64,000 nt of DNA from Bog-756 sp963696495 (lineage in GTDB: Bacteria; Actinomycetota; Acidimicrobiia; Acidimicrobiales; RAAP-2), in the NCBI GenBank assembly GCA_963696495.1, contig CAVOKJ010000002.1:868001-932000 (forward strand), given 5' to 3'. Position numbers and translations under genes: made by a program. Within the stretch, counting starts at the first letter, position 1. Every line of letters starts with the position of its first letter. The notes under the pieces were generated by a model. That model was not told the origin of the DNA, searched no databases, and saw only the letters and a program-made list of their open reading frames with translations. Positions 33,654-41,082 of this stretch are shown here, one piece after another.

Positions 33654-34580
33654 GTGACGTTCACCGCCGTCCGAATGGCAGTGGGGCGGGTGCTGTTGGT
33701 CCTCGGCGTCCTCATCCTCCTGTTCATTCCCTACCTCTTGTGGGGCACCGGGTTGATGACGGCGCGGAGCCAGACCGTGCTCCGCGCCCAATTCAAGGCC
33801 GACCAGCACCGGGCCGGCGTGACGGCCGTGACCGCCCCACCGGTCAAGACGGGTGGGCCGGTGGCGGTGGCGCCGACGATGGCGGATCCCCCCGTCGGGA
33901 CCGCGGTGGGGACCATCGACATCCCGGAGATCGGGTTGTCCATGGTGGTGGTCGAGGGCACCGGCGACACCCAGCTCCAACAGGGCCCCGGTCATTACGT
34001 GAACACCCCGCTGCCGGGGGAGGCCGGAAACTCGGCCATCGCCGGGCACCGTACGACCTACCTGCACCCCTTCTACAACCTGAACGAGCTGAACCCTGGC
34101 AGCCCGGTCTACATCACCACGACCCAGGGCAAATTCCAGTACAACGTGGTCAGCAGCGAGTCGGTGAGCCCGAACGACGTCTCCGTGGTGGACGCCACGA
34201 CCTCCCCCGAGCTCACCCTGACCACCTGCACGCCCCGATACAGCGCCAGCCAGCGCCTCGTGGTGCACGCCACCCTGGTGGCGAGCACCCTCGCCCATCC
34301 GACCACGCCCGCATCGGGGAGCGGCTCGGCCAAGGGCGGGAAGAGTCCCACCTCCACCGAATTGCAGGCCGAGCTGGCGGCGACGCCGACCAAGAGCTGG
34401 GCATTGGCAACGCTGTGGGGAGTGGGGGTCGCCGCCATCATCATCGCCGTGTGGGTGTTCGCCAGGAGGACCCGCCGGGGAGTGCGTGCCCTGGTGATCG
34501 TGGGCGGCCTGGCCGTCTGGCTGGTCGTCGTCTTCGGCTTCTTCCAGTCGGTCGCCCCGCTCCTGCCCGCCAGCTACTGA
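33654..34580 (+). CDS. class E sortase
   Basis: A 308 aa membrane transpeptidase that attaches surface proteins to the cell wall. N-terminal anchor (VLLVLGVLILLFIPYLLW), then the sortase barrel: TIDIPEIGLSMVVVEGT, catalytic His132 in AIAGHRTTYLHPF, Cys192 in TLTTCTPRYS and Arg in SASQRLVV. Two further C-terminal hydrophobic segments (WALATLWGVGVAAIIIAVWV; VIVGGLAVWLVVVFGFF), a layout usual for class E. Its end faces a small LPFTG protein gene, the likely substrate. GTG start from a leaderless promoter. Confidence 0.93.
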   Translation: MTFTAVRMAVGRVLLVLGVLILLFIPYLLWGTGLMTARSQTVLRAQFKADQHRAGVTAVTAPPVKTGGPVAVAPTMADPPVGTAVGTIDIPEIGLSMVVVEGTGDTQLQQGPGHYVNTPLPGEAGNSAIAGHRTTYLHPFYNLNELNPGSPVYITTTQGKFQYNVVSSESVSPNDVSVVDATTSPELTLTTCTPRYSASQRLVVHATLVASTLAHPTTPASGSGSAKGGKSPTSTELQAELAATPTKSWALATLWGVGVAAIIIAVWVFARRTRRGVRALVIVGGLAVWLVVVFGFFQSVAPLLPASY

Positions 34581-34699
34581 GCCCGCCAGCTACTGAGGTA
34601 GGCGCCGACCGGTTCGGAGAGTGCGGACGCGACGGGCAGATTGTCCGGCAGTGATGCTGGCGATGCCCTTCGGCTCCCGACCGGTCACGAACCCCAACC

Positions 34700-34720
34700 G
34701 GCCACCGCGGCCCGGTGGCC
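34700..34720. terminator. hairpin between sortase and LPFTG gene
   Basis: GGCCACC and GGTGGCC form a perfect 7-bp stem around a 7-nt loop, between the convergent sortase and surface-protein genes. No T-tract. Confidence 0.5.
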
Positions 34721-34725
34721 CAGGA

Positions 34726-35067
34726 TCAGGCGGACAGCCGACGTCGGCGAAGCAGCACCCCGCCCGCCACGACAGCCCCGAGTCCGATGATGGCCATCTC
34801 CTCGATGTCGGCACCCGTGAACGGCAGGCTGGTGGGAGCGGTCGACACCGGAGCGGTTGCGCCCGGCGTCCCGTCATAGGGAAGGGCGCTACTGGTCGGC
34901 ACGACCTTGCCGGCATTGCCCTGGATCTGGGGGGGCACCACGCAGCTGTTGGTCGTATGGATGGTCTCCGTCACGACACACTGGTTTGCCGCCCCGGCCG
35001 TGCCAGACACCATCAACAACGATGCTGCTGCCACGCCCGAGCTGATCAGAATTCGCCTTGCCCACAT
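34726..35067 (-). CDS. very small LPFTG sortase-anchored surface protein
   Basis: A 113 aa exported protein. The signal peptide WARRILISSGVAAASLLMVSG ends near GTAGAA; the wall-sorting signal is LPFTG (81-85), a hydrophobic segment (IIGLGAVVAGGVLL) and RRRR. The mature peptide before LPFTG is only about 54 residues, with two cysteines (NQC, NSC) likely in a disulfide and a Pro/Thr/Ala stalk. It lies convergent to the class E sortase that probably anchors it. GAAGGG is 8 nt before the ATG. No known function. Confidence 0.85.
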   Translation of the reverse strand: MWARRILISSGVAAASLLMVSGTAGAANQCVVTETIHTTNSCVVPPQIQGNAGKVVPTSSALPYDGTPGATAPVSTAPTSLPFTGADIEEMAIIGLGAVVAGGVLLRRRRLSA

Positions 35068-35309
35068 GATGGTTGCCCTTCTTCCCGTAGAGGCACCGCC
35101 TCTGCGTTCCCCTCGTTTCACCCCGGATCTCGCGGCGAGACCTGCGGTTTCGTCAATACTGCCCGGTCGCCCCACACCTCCGCAATGACCCACCACTCTG
35201 GGCACTTTCCATTTCACTCACAGTGATAAAGGTGCTTCCACAAGCCAATTCCCGGTGCCCCGCTGCTTCCTGAGCCCCGTCGGGGGACGACGCCGGAGGA
35301 GCCGTGGCA
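35068..35309. promoter_or_regulatory. AT-richer upstream region of the LPFTG gene
   Basis: About 240 bp with lower GC than the surroundings, especially 35195-35245. A TTGACG on the minus strand near 35150-35155 could be a -35. No gene seen. Confidence 0.35.
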
Positions 35310-35669
35310 TCAACCCGGCACGAGTTGGCCGAACGTGTTGCACAGCCCCAATGCCTCGATGACCACGAAGGCGCCGACGATGATCAGCACGACCGGGACG
35401 CGCCAACCCTTGGCCCGCCGCGCCATCGGCGTCGGCATGTACCACTGGGGAAGCAGGCCGCCGACCTGTCCCAGCTGGCCGAGGTACACCGAGAGCGGGA
35501 CGGCGCCCTCGTCCATCGGGAGGCAGGGGTCCGCGGCGAGCGCCATGGCGGTGAGCTGATCCTCGGTGATTCCCGGCTCGTCGCGGTCAACGGCGAGGGC
35601 CCCGTCGGGATCCCGACCGTCGTTCGTCTGCTCCCCTATCCGGAAATCCGCTCCATGGCCATCCACCAT
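35310..35669 (-). CDS. small membrane protein of unknown function
   Basis: 119 aa. An acidic cytoplasmic N-terminus with EPGITEDQLTAMALAADPC is followed by a short amphipathic part and one C-terminal membrane segment (WRVPVVLIIVGAFVVIEALG). GGAGGA lies 6 nt before the ATG, a strong site. I do not recognise the family. It is near the polysaccharide region and 109 bp after the five-segment membrane protein gene on the same strand, so an envelope role is possible. Confidence 0.65.
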   Translation of the reverse strand: MVDGHGADFRIGEQTNDGRDPDGALAVDRDEPGITEDQLTAMALAADPCLPMDEGAVPLSVYLGQLGQVGGLLPQWYMPTPMARRAKGWRVPVVLIIVGAFVVIEALGLCNTFGQLVPG

Positions 35670-35778
35670 CGGTGTTCCTCCGAGATCGGTGCGTCAGAGC
35701 CGCCACCCCGAGACTACCCCGGCCCCGGGCCCGGCCGGCGGCGGTTCGCCCGCCACCGGTGGCACCCGGTCGGCCGGC

Positions 35779-36321
35779 CTACAACAGGTGCACGACCAAC
35801 TCGAGGAGCACGATGAGCACCCCGACCAGGACCAGTCCCCCGACGTGGAGGATCCGTCGACCCAGCCGGTTCCCGCTTCCCCCGGTCGTTCCGACGCCGA
35901 CCACGGCGAGCGCCAGCACCCCCACGATCTCCGCCAGGGCGAAGGCAGCCCTGACCGTCAGCAGACCCACACCGGCCAGCACGAAGATGATCGTGGCCGG
36001 CAGGGCCGCCGACACGATGGCCCACGAACCCCGGAGCTCATGGACGATACCGGCCACCTTCAGGTCGAGGTGCTGCCACGAGCGCGTGGTGACGAGCTGG
36101 GAGAGACCGTGGGCGAACCAGATGGCCACGGCACCGACCACGACGACACCGGCGGTCGTGAGCGCCCCGGGGTGGGTCTCGAATGTCAGTCCGGCAATGG
36201 CCACCAGCGTCGAGATCGTCCCGTAGACGTAGTCGGCGAACCACGTCACCGAGTGGTCGTGGCGGGCCTGGTCCTCCGCCGGCTGGTCCTCCGCCGGCTG
36301 GTCCTCCGCCGGCCCGGTCAC
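35779..36321 (-). CDS. multi-pass membrane protein with PAEDQ repeats
   Basis: A 180 aa integral membrane protein with about five hydrophobic segments, such as GTISTLVAIAGLTF, AGVVVVGAVAIWFAHGL and VGGLVLVGVLIVLLELVV. The N-terminus has three PAEDQ repeats encoded by perfect 15-bp units (36269-36313). WFAHGLSQLV and HELRGSW may be conserved. No named family recognised. GTG start without a clear ribosome site. Confidence 0.7.
   Translation of the reverse strand: MTGPAEDQPAEDQPAEDQARHDHSVTWFADYVYGTISTLVAIAGLTFETHPGALTTAGVVVVGAVAIWFAHGLSQLVTTRSWQHLDLKVAGIVHELRGSWAIVSAALPATIIFVLAGVGLLTVRAAFALAEIVGVLALAVVGVGTTGGSGNRLGRRILHVGGLVLVGVLIVLLELVVHLL
36269..36313. repeat. three 15-bp repeats encoding PAEDQ
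   Basis: TGGTCCTCCGCCGGC repeated three times in tandem at the start of the membrane-protein gene. The copy number could change without breaking the frame. Confidence 0.9.
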
Positions 36322-36435
36322 AGGACCGGCCGGACACGCCGAGAGGGCGCGTCACCATCGCGCCGGAGCGCCACCCTTCTCGCCGAACTGCTGGTCCTCA
36401 CGACAGGTCGGCGTCCGGCTTCATCCGGCCCGATG

Positions 36436-36579
36436 CTAATTCGAAGGGCGCCGTGCGATCTGACCGGCTTCCGGCGACACGGTGATCGGTGTCCAGTTCG
36501 GCGTGCCCGCGGGCAGGCCGGCGGTGACGACGTCGGCCGGTAGCTCCCGACCGACGTTGTCGACCCTCTCGTCGTGCAC
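36436..36579 (-). CDS. possible small ORF or gene remnant
   Basis: A 47-codon frame beginning GTG, with GRELPADVVTAGLPAGTPNW and a stop TAG. Codon use looks coding, but there is no ribosome site and no known family. It lies downstream of the lipoprotein and may be a leftover of a longer gene. The rest of 36322-36637 shows nothing. Confidence 0.3.
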   Translation of the reverse strand: MHDERVDNVGRELPADVVTAGLPAGTPNWTPITVSPEAGQIARRPSN

Positions 36580-36637
36580 AGGGGTTCATCGGGTGCGTGA
36601 CCCGGCTCGGAGCAGCGGCCGACCGCATCGGAGGCGC

Positions 36638-37225
36638 CTAGCGAGGCGCCGGCGGCGCCTTTCGCAAGGTGTGGATGACCGCGACGGAACCGGACCCCTG
36701 CGCTTGGACCTGCACCCCGAGTGTCGGCACCGACCAGAGGACCTCGCCGGAGGGATTGCTGCTCGCGCACGGAGAGACAAGAACGGGCAACCCGTTCACC
36801 CGTTTCTGGCGTTGGCACGCCGCTGGTTGAGGCTCCGATCCCGTGGGGAGTGCGCTGAGCGTGACCACATTGGCCGGATAGTGGTACTCGGCGCAGTCGT
36901 CGGGGACGGTCGGCAGCCCGAGGAGCAGCGTGCCCGGGGCACTCGTGTTCGGGCAGTTCCGATCGCGCTTCACGGCCCAGGTCGCGGGGGCCGAGATGGC
37001 GGCACGACCGTAGACGTAGGTCGTCCACCCTTTCGGCACGGGGTTGCCCGCGCTCGGTTCGGCGTCGCCCGCCACGGTGGACCCCTGCGGTCGGACAGCC
37101 GAGCCGGCGCAACCGGCCAGCAGGAGCGCGAGCACCCCCATCAGCACGAGCGCTCGGGCCCGGGTTCCCGCTCGTGGCCGTGCCGGCGTTCGCCGCTCCC
37201 CCGTCGCTCCACCTGACCACCACAT
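36638..37225 (-). CDS. putative lipoprotein
   Basis: A 195 aa exported lipoprotein. The signal peptide (RARALVLMGVLALLLAGCAG) ends in the lipobox LLAGC. The mature part has WTTYVYGRAAISAPATWAV, three or four cysteines (DRNCPN, PDDCAE, AACQRQ, SPCASS) and a Val-rich C-terminus. The family is not recognised. ATG at 37225, preceded by two copies of TTCTGACGACCAC, read on this strand as GTGGTCGTCAGAA. Membrane-anchored outside; function unknown. Confidence 0.78.
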   Translation of the reverse strand: MWWSGGATGERRTPARPRAGTRARALVLMGVLALLLAGCAGSAVRPQGSTVAGDAEPSAGNPVPKGWTTYVYGRAAISAPATWAVKRDRNCPNTSAPGTLLLGLPTVPDDCAEYHYPANVVTLSALPTGSEPQPAACQRQKRVNGLPVLVSPCASSNPSGEVLWSVPTLGVQVQAQGSGSVAVIHTLRKAPPAPR

Positions 37226-37230
37226 CACGC

Positions 37231-37260
37231 TTCTGACGACCACACTCTTCTGACGACCAC
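37231..37260. repeat. direct repeat TTCTGACGACCAC upstream of the lipoprotein
   Basis: Two perfect 13-bp copies (37231-37243 and 37248-37260) with 17-bp spacing, 6-35 nt upstream of the lipoprotein start. Candidate operator or duplicated leader. Confidence 0.7.
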
Positions 37261-37368
37261 GGTGCGCCGGAGGTTGACGAGGCCTCGGGTCGCCTCCCTC
37301 GAAGGGTGGCGGCCGACTCGGCCGGCGCCGGCCCGTTGGCGGTCCGAGCGTCGGCCGAGCAGCGTTGC

Positions 37369-38034
37369 TCACGGGCCGCCGAAGCCCGTGCTGGCCGAGC
37401 GGGCGGTGTCGTCGTCGATCACCGTGTGGGAGTAGATGTCGAGGAGGCCCAGCGCGACCAGGCGGTCGCCCTCCGGGGAGAACATCTCGGTGCCGAGCGT
37501 TCGGGACACCTGGTGGCGGAGCAGCGGGATGCCGAGCGCCATGGCGGTGAGCAGGGCGGCGCGGATCGTGCGGTCGACCACCGGTTCGTCGGGACGGTTC
37601 CGGTCGGCCCGGGCCAGCCATCGCTCGGTGATCGCCGTCATCTCGTCGAAGATCGGGCCGGCGGTCGGGGATCCGTCGGCCAGGGACCGGGCCACGTAGC
37701 GACCGAACCGCTGGGACATCTGCCGGCTGGTGGCCGCGGCGGACGGGTCCTCGAGGAGTTGCGTGTTCACCCGATGGAGCATCGCCAAGACGTACTCGTC
37801 ACACGCCGCCCGGAGGGCCTCCTTGGACCCGTAGTGGTGCCGGAGCAGTCCCGGAGACACGCCTGCGGTCTGGGCGATGGCCCGGACGGTGGCCCGGTCG
37901 AAGCCCTCCTCGGCGAAGTGCTCCAGCGCGGCCTCGCGGATTCGGGCCCGGGCGGTGAGATCGCCGAATGCGGCGGATCCGATCTCGGGCGGGGAGCCGG
38001 CGACCGGCTGCGTGTCGGTCCCGTGGTCCGTCAT
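37369..38034 (-). CDS. TetR-family regulator of the ABC exporter operon
   Basis: A 221 aa regulator. The TetR HTH is ARIREAALEHFAEEGFDRAT, read as helices before VRAIAQTAGVSPGLLRHHYGSKEAL. The start overlaps the stop of the permease gene (ATGA). It is the last gene of the ABC operon, whose promoter carries a perfect palindrome (40612-40627), so autoregulation of the exporter by this protein is likely. The ligand is probably the exported compound; unknown. Confidence 0.9.
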   Translation of the reverse strand: MTDHGTDTQPVAGSPPEIGSAAFGDLTARARIREAALEHFAEEGFDRATVRAIAQTAGVSPGLLRHHYGSKEALRAACDEYVLAMLHRVNTQLLEDPSAAATSRQMSQRFGRYVARSLADGSPTAGPIFDEMTAITERWLARADRNRPDEPVVDRTIRAALLTAMALGIPLLRHQVSRTLGTEMFSPEGDRLVALGLLDIYSHTVIDDDTARSASTGFGGP

Positions 38035-39689
38035 TCGCCCTGCAGGTCCCGGTGGCGGAAGGCCCACCCCCCGGCGAGGATGGCGCAGATCCCGATGCCG
38101 GCCATGATCGCATTCGCCTCCCAGCGTGGCGCGACGGCGGGGGCGGACGCCATCTGGTGGAAGACAGAGGTGTCGAGGACCCAGTGGCTCACCGCCCCGA
38201 TCCCCCCGACCACCACCAGGAGGAGCGACCAGCCGAGGAGCCCGTAGACGGCCCAGGCCGTGAACCGGGGACGGACCCCGAAGGCCAGGATGCCGGCGCC
38301 CAGGATCACCATCGACGGGGGCACGAGATTGATTCCGGCCCCGAGGAGTGTCGCCAGGCTCAGGCCTGCGTGCTGGGTCGCCGCCCCCAGCCAGGCGAAC
38401 AGGCCGGCCGCCACCCCGGCCACGACCAGGACCGCCAGGGCCAGGAGGGTCCGGCCACCCAACCACGACCAGCGGGCGACCGGTCGGACCAGGAAGTGGT
38501 CCAGCGTCCCCCCGGCCTCCTCGGCCCGTGCCGCCGTCACCTGGCCGGCGGCGACGAAGCCGACGAGGACGGCGAGGACCAAGAAGCACACGCCGAGCAC
38601 GGCGTCGGTCCCGGTCCCGCTGGCGCCGAGCTTGGCGAAGACCTCGTGGACCGAACCCGAGACGGTGGCACCGGCCGATTTGGCGATGAGCCCGTAGAGC
38701 AGCGCGGCGAGGGCGACGGCCGTCCACCAGCCCACGGTGGTGGCCCGCTGGAGCCGGACGGCGAGCCCGGTCGGGCCGACGAGCAGCCCGAGGTGTGCGG
38801 CCGCATGCGTCCGATCGGCGACGATGCCGGCTCCGACGTCGCGCCGCCCCGCCAGGTACACGGCGATGCCGGCCAGGACGACCGTGCAGGCGGCGATGGG
38901 GAGGAGGGCGAGCGGCCGGGGTGCGGTGAGCGGCTCGAGCTCTTCGACCCAACCCAGTGGCGAGGCCCAGATGAGCCCGTGGAGGCCCACACCGGCGTCG
39001 GCGACCAACCGCAGCGCGTACGAGATGCCGAGCACCACGGCGGCGAACGAGGCGGCTTGACGGCGGGTGGCCGCCAGCTGGCTGGTGACGGCCCCGATGG
39101 CGACGAACATGACCGCCGTGGCCACCATGGCCAACGCGAAGAAGAGCGAGCGACCGACGCCGACGTCCACCTCGGCGCGGTGCCCGGTGGCGACGGTGAG
39201 GACCCCGGTGCCGGCCCACAGGACGCCGATGCCGACGCCGAGCCCGGCCACCGCCTGGGCCGTCGCCCGGCGTCGGGTGGTCTGGCCGGCCACCAGGAGG
39301 TCCCACCGCCCGTTGTCCTCCTCGCCGCGGAGGAGGCGGGTGCTGGTGAGGAGCCCCCACAGGGCACCGACGATCATGAGGGTCATGGAGATCTTGAAGG
39401 CCGTGAAGCCGGCCACAGTCTGGAGCTGCGGAGCGGGGCCGAACAGCGCGCTCATCGCCTTGCTCGTGCCGTAGGTGGCGGCCAGGGCCTCTCGGCTCGC
39501 CTGGGTCTTGTAGATCGTCGTGTAGCTGACCGCCGAGGAGGCGATGGAGACGCCGAAGATCACCCCCCAGAGAGCACCCGAGCGGGCGGCCTTTCGTGCG
39601 GTCAGCGCGCCCACCGCCGTGGCCGGCGACCGCCGGGTCGGCGTCGCGCCGCCGGCGGCCGGCGCCTGGGTGGCGAGGTCAGCGGGCAT
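38031..39689 (-). CDS. ABC exporter permease (ABC-2 type, double-length)
   Basis: A 552 aa integral membrane protein with about 12 hydrophobic segments in two halves: ALWGVIFGVSIASSAVSY, LMIVGALWGLLTSTRLLRGEEDNGRWDLLV and, in the second half, AEEAGGTLDHFLVRPV. That EE...G..LL.RPV loop is typical of TetR-linked drug/antibiotic exporters of the ABC-2 group. It partners the ATPase encoded just upstream (11-bp overlap). Predicted export of a hydrophobic compound; substrate unknown. Confidence 0.88.
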   Translation of the reverse strand: MPADLATQAPAAGGATPTRRSPATAVGALTARKAARSGALWGVIFGVSIASSAVSYTTIYKTQASREALAATYGTSKAMSALFGPAPQLQTVAGFTAFKISMTLMIVGALWGLLTSTRLLRGEEDNGRWDLLVAGQTTRRRATAQAVAGLGVGIGVLWAGTGVLTVATGHRAEVDVGVGRSLFFALAMVATAVMFVAIGAVTSQLAATRRQAASFAAVVLGISYALRLVADAGVGLHGLIWASPLGWVEELEPLTAPRPLALLPIAACTVVLAGIAVYLAGRRDVGAGIVADRTHAAAHLGLLVGPTGLAVRLQRATTVGWWTAVALAALLYGLIAKSAGATVSGSVHEVFAKLGASGTGTDAVLGVCFLVLAVLVGFVAAGQVTAARAEEAGGTLDHFLVRPVARWSWLGGRTLLALAVLVVAGVAAGLFAWLGAATQHAGLSLATLLGAGINLVPPSMVILGAGILAFGVRPRFTAWAVYGLLGWSLLLVVVGGIGAVSHWVLDTSVFHQMASAPAVAPRWEANAIMAGIGICAILAGGWAFRHRDLQGE

Positions 39690-40575
39690 GCTCGGCCTTC
39701 CCGTACTGGGCGAGGAAGAGCTCCTCGAGCGACGGCTCACGGCTGAGGAGCTCGGTGACCCCGGTGGTGGCCAGGGCGCCCACCAGCGGCCCGATCGAAC
39801 CACGGACCTGGCAGTGGAGGGTCCGACCGTCGGTGCGGACGGCGCTCACCCCGGGTACTCCTGACAGGTCGGGCGCGGCCCCGTCGAAGGTGGCCTCCAC
39901 GGTCAGCGCGCTGAGGTGGCGCAGCTCCACCAGCGTGCCCGTCTCGACCAGCACCCCGTCGCGCAGGATGCACACCCGGTCGCAGAGCGCCTCCACTTCG
40001 CTCATGATGTGCGACGAGAGGAAGACCGTCTGGCCCCGGTGGCGCGCCTCGGCGATGCAGACCCGGAACGCCTGCTCCATCAGCGGGTCGAGCCCGTTGG
40101 TCGGCTCGTCGAGCACCAGCAGGTCGGGGCGGACCATGAGTGCGGCGATGAGGATGACCTTCTGGCGGTTGCCCCTCGAATAGGCCCGCACCTTCTTGGT
40201 GGGGTCGAGATCGAACCGGGCCAGCAGCTCGTCCCGGTAGGACTCGTCGACCCGCCCGGAGACCCGCCCGAGCAGGGCCAGGGTCTCCGCCCCGGTCAGC
40301 GACGGCCACAGGTCGGCCTCGCCGGCCACGAAGGCCAGCCGGCGGTGGACCTCGACGGGCCGCTGCCGGCAGTCGAGCCCGAAGATCTCGGCCCTCCCCT
40401 CGCTCGGCTGACTGAGCCCCAGCAGCAGCCGGATGGTGGTCGTCTTGCCGGCGCCGTTGGGCCCGAGGTAGCCGACCACCTCACCGGCGACGACTTCGAG
40501 GTCCAGGTGGTCGAGGGCGGTCACCTCGCCGTAGCGCTTGGTCAGCCCTTCGGTGCGGATCGCTGGTACGGCCAC
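39679..40575 (-). CDS. ABC transporter ATP-binding protein
   Basis: A 298 aa ATPase: Walker A GPNGAGKTTT (K44), Q-loop area LAFVAGEADLWP, signature YSRGNRQKV (an SGG-like variant SRGN), Walker B LLVLDEPTNGLDP (E157), H-loop FLSSHIMSE. The C-terminal 70 residues follow the DrrA-like accessory domain. GTG start with GAGGAG 5 nt upstream. Powers the permease encoded downstream. Confidence 0.95.
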   Translation of the reverse strand: MAVPAIRTEGLTKRYGEVTALDHLDLEVVAGEVVGYLGPNGAGKTTTIRLLLGLSQPSEGRAEIFGLDCRQRPVEVHRRLAFVAGEADLWPSLTGAETLALLGRVSGRVDESYRDELLARFDLDPTKKVRAYSRGNRQKVILIAALMVRPDLLVLDEPTNGLDPLMEQAFRVCIAEARHRGQTVFLSSHIMSEVEALCDRVCILRDGVLVETGTLVELRHLSALTVEATFDGAAPDLSGVPGVSAVRTDGRTLHCQVRGSIGPLVGALATTGVTELLSREPSLEELFLAQYGKAEHAR

Positions 40576-40611
40576 GGGAACTCCTCGGGCACTGTTCGGA
40601 TGAGTAGCTTT

Positions 40612-40627
40612 CTATACAACTGTATAG
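40612..40627. promoter_or_regulatory. TetR operator, perfect palindrome CTATACA-AC-TGTATAG
   Basis: Perfect 7-bp arms with a 2-bp centre, 37-52 nt before the ATPase start. The minus strand here reads CTATACAGTTGTATAG, giving -10-like TATACA and TATAGA within the palindrome, so a bound repressor would block the promoter. The TetR gene at the end of the operon is the natural binder. Confidence 0.8.
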
Positions 40628-40768
40628 TTCGCCGCGGGTCCTGCCAGTGCGAAGGTCCCCGTCACCCCCCGAGCACCGTTGTCGAACCTCTGCGGCACGA
40701 CGTGGTGCACGCGGGGTGTGGTGCGCCCCTCGCCCACCGGCCGGTCGGATCCAGCCGGCGGCGCCGAA

Positions 40769-40918
40769 TCAGTCAGCCAGACCCCGACGCGCGGCCAGAC
40801 GGCGGGCGGCCAAAACGCCGAAAACTGCCGCGGCCAGGGCGGCGACCCCGCCGATGAGCAGTGGGGCACGGACGCCGACTGCGTCGGCGACCGCCCCGAG
40901 CGTCGAGGATCTCGGCCG
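40769..40918 (-). pseudogene. MFS transporter C-terminal remnant
   Basis: On the minus strand this frame reads TLGAVADAVGVRAPLLIGG, then VAALAAAVFGVLAARRLAAR and a stop: the last membrane segment and tail of a major facilitator protein. No start or earlier segments follow in frame; a shift about 150 bp in leads to unrelated-looking sequence. I read it as the decayed end of a deleted transporter gene. Nothing else is seen in 40628-41082. Confidence 0.5.
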
Positions 40919-41082
40919 TCGTGACTGGGGTGGTCGAGAGACCGGTCAGCACCACCTGCGCTCCGACGAGGGCCTCAAGGCAGTGCGAGGGTGGGAAGAG
41001 GGAGGGCTCCCGCTCGAAGCTGGGAGCCCTCCCGGGTGCGTGGCCGCTGCCATTCCGGCACGTCACCTGATGCACGGTCACA

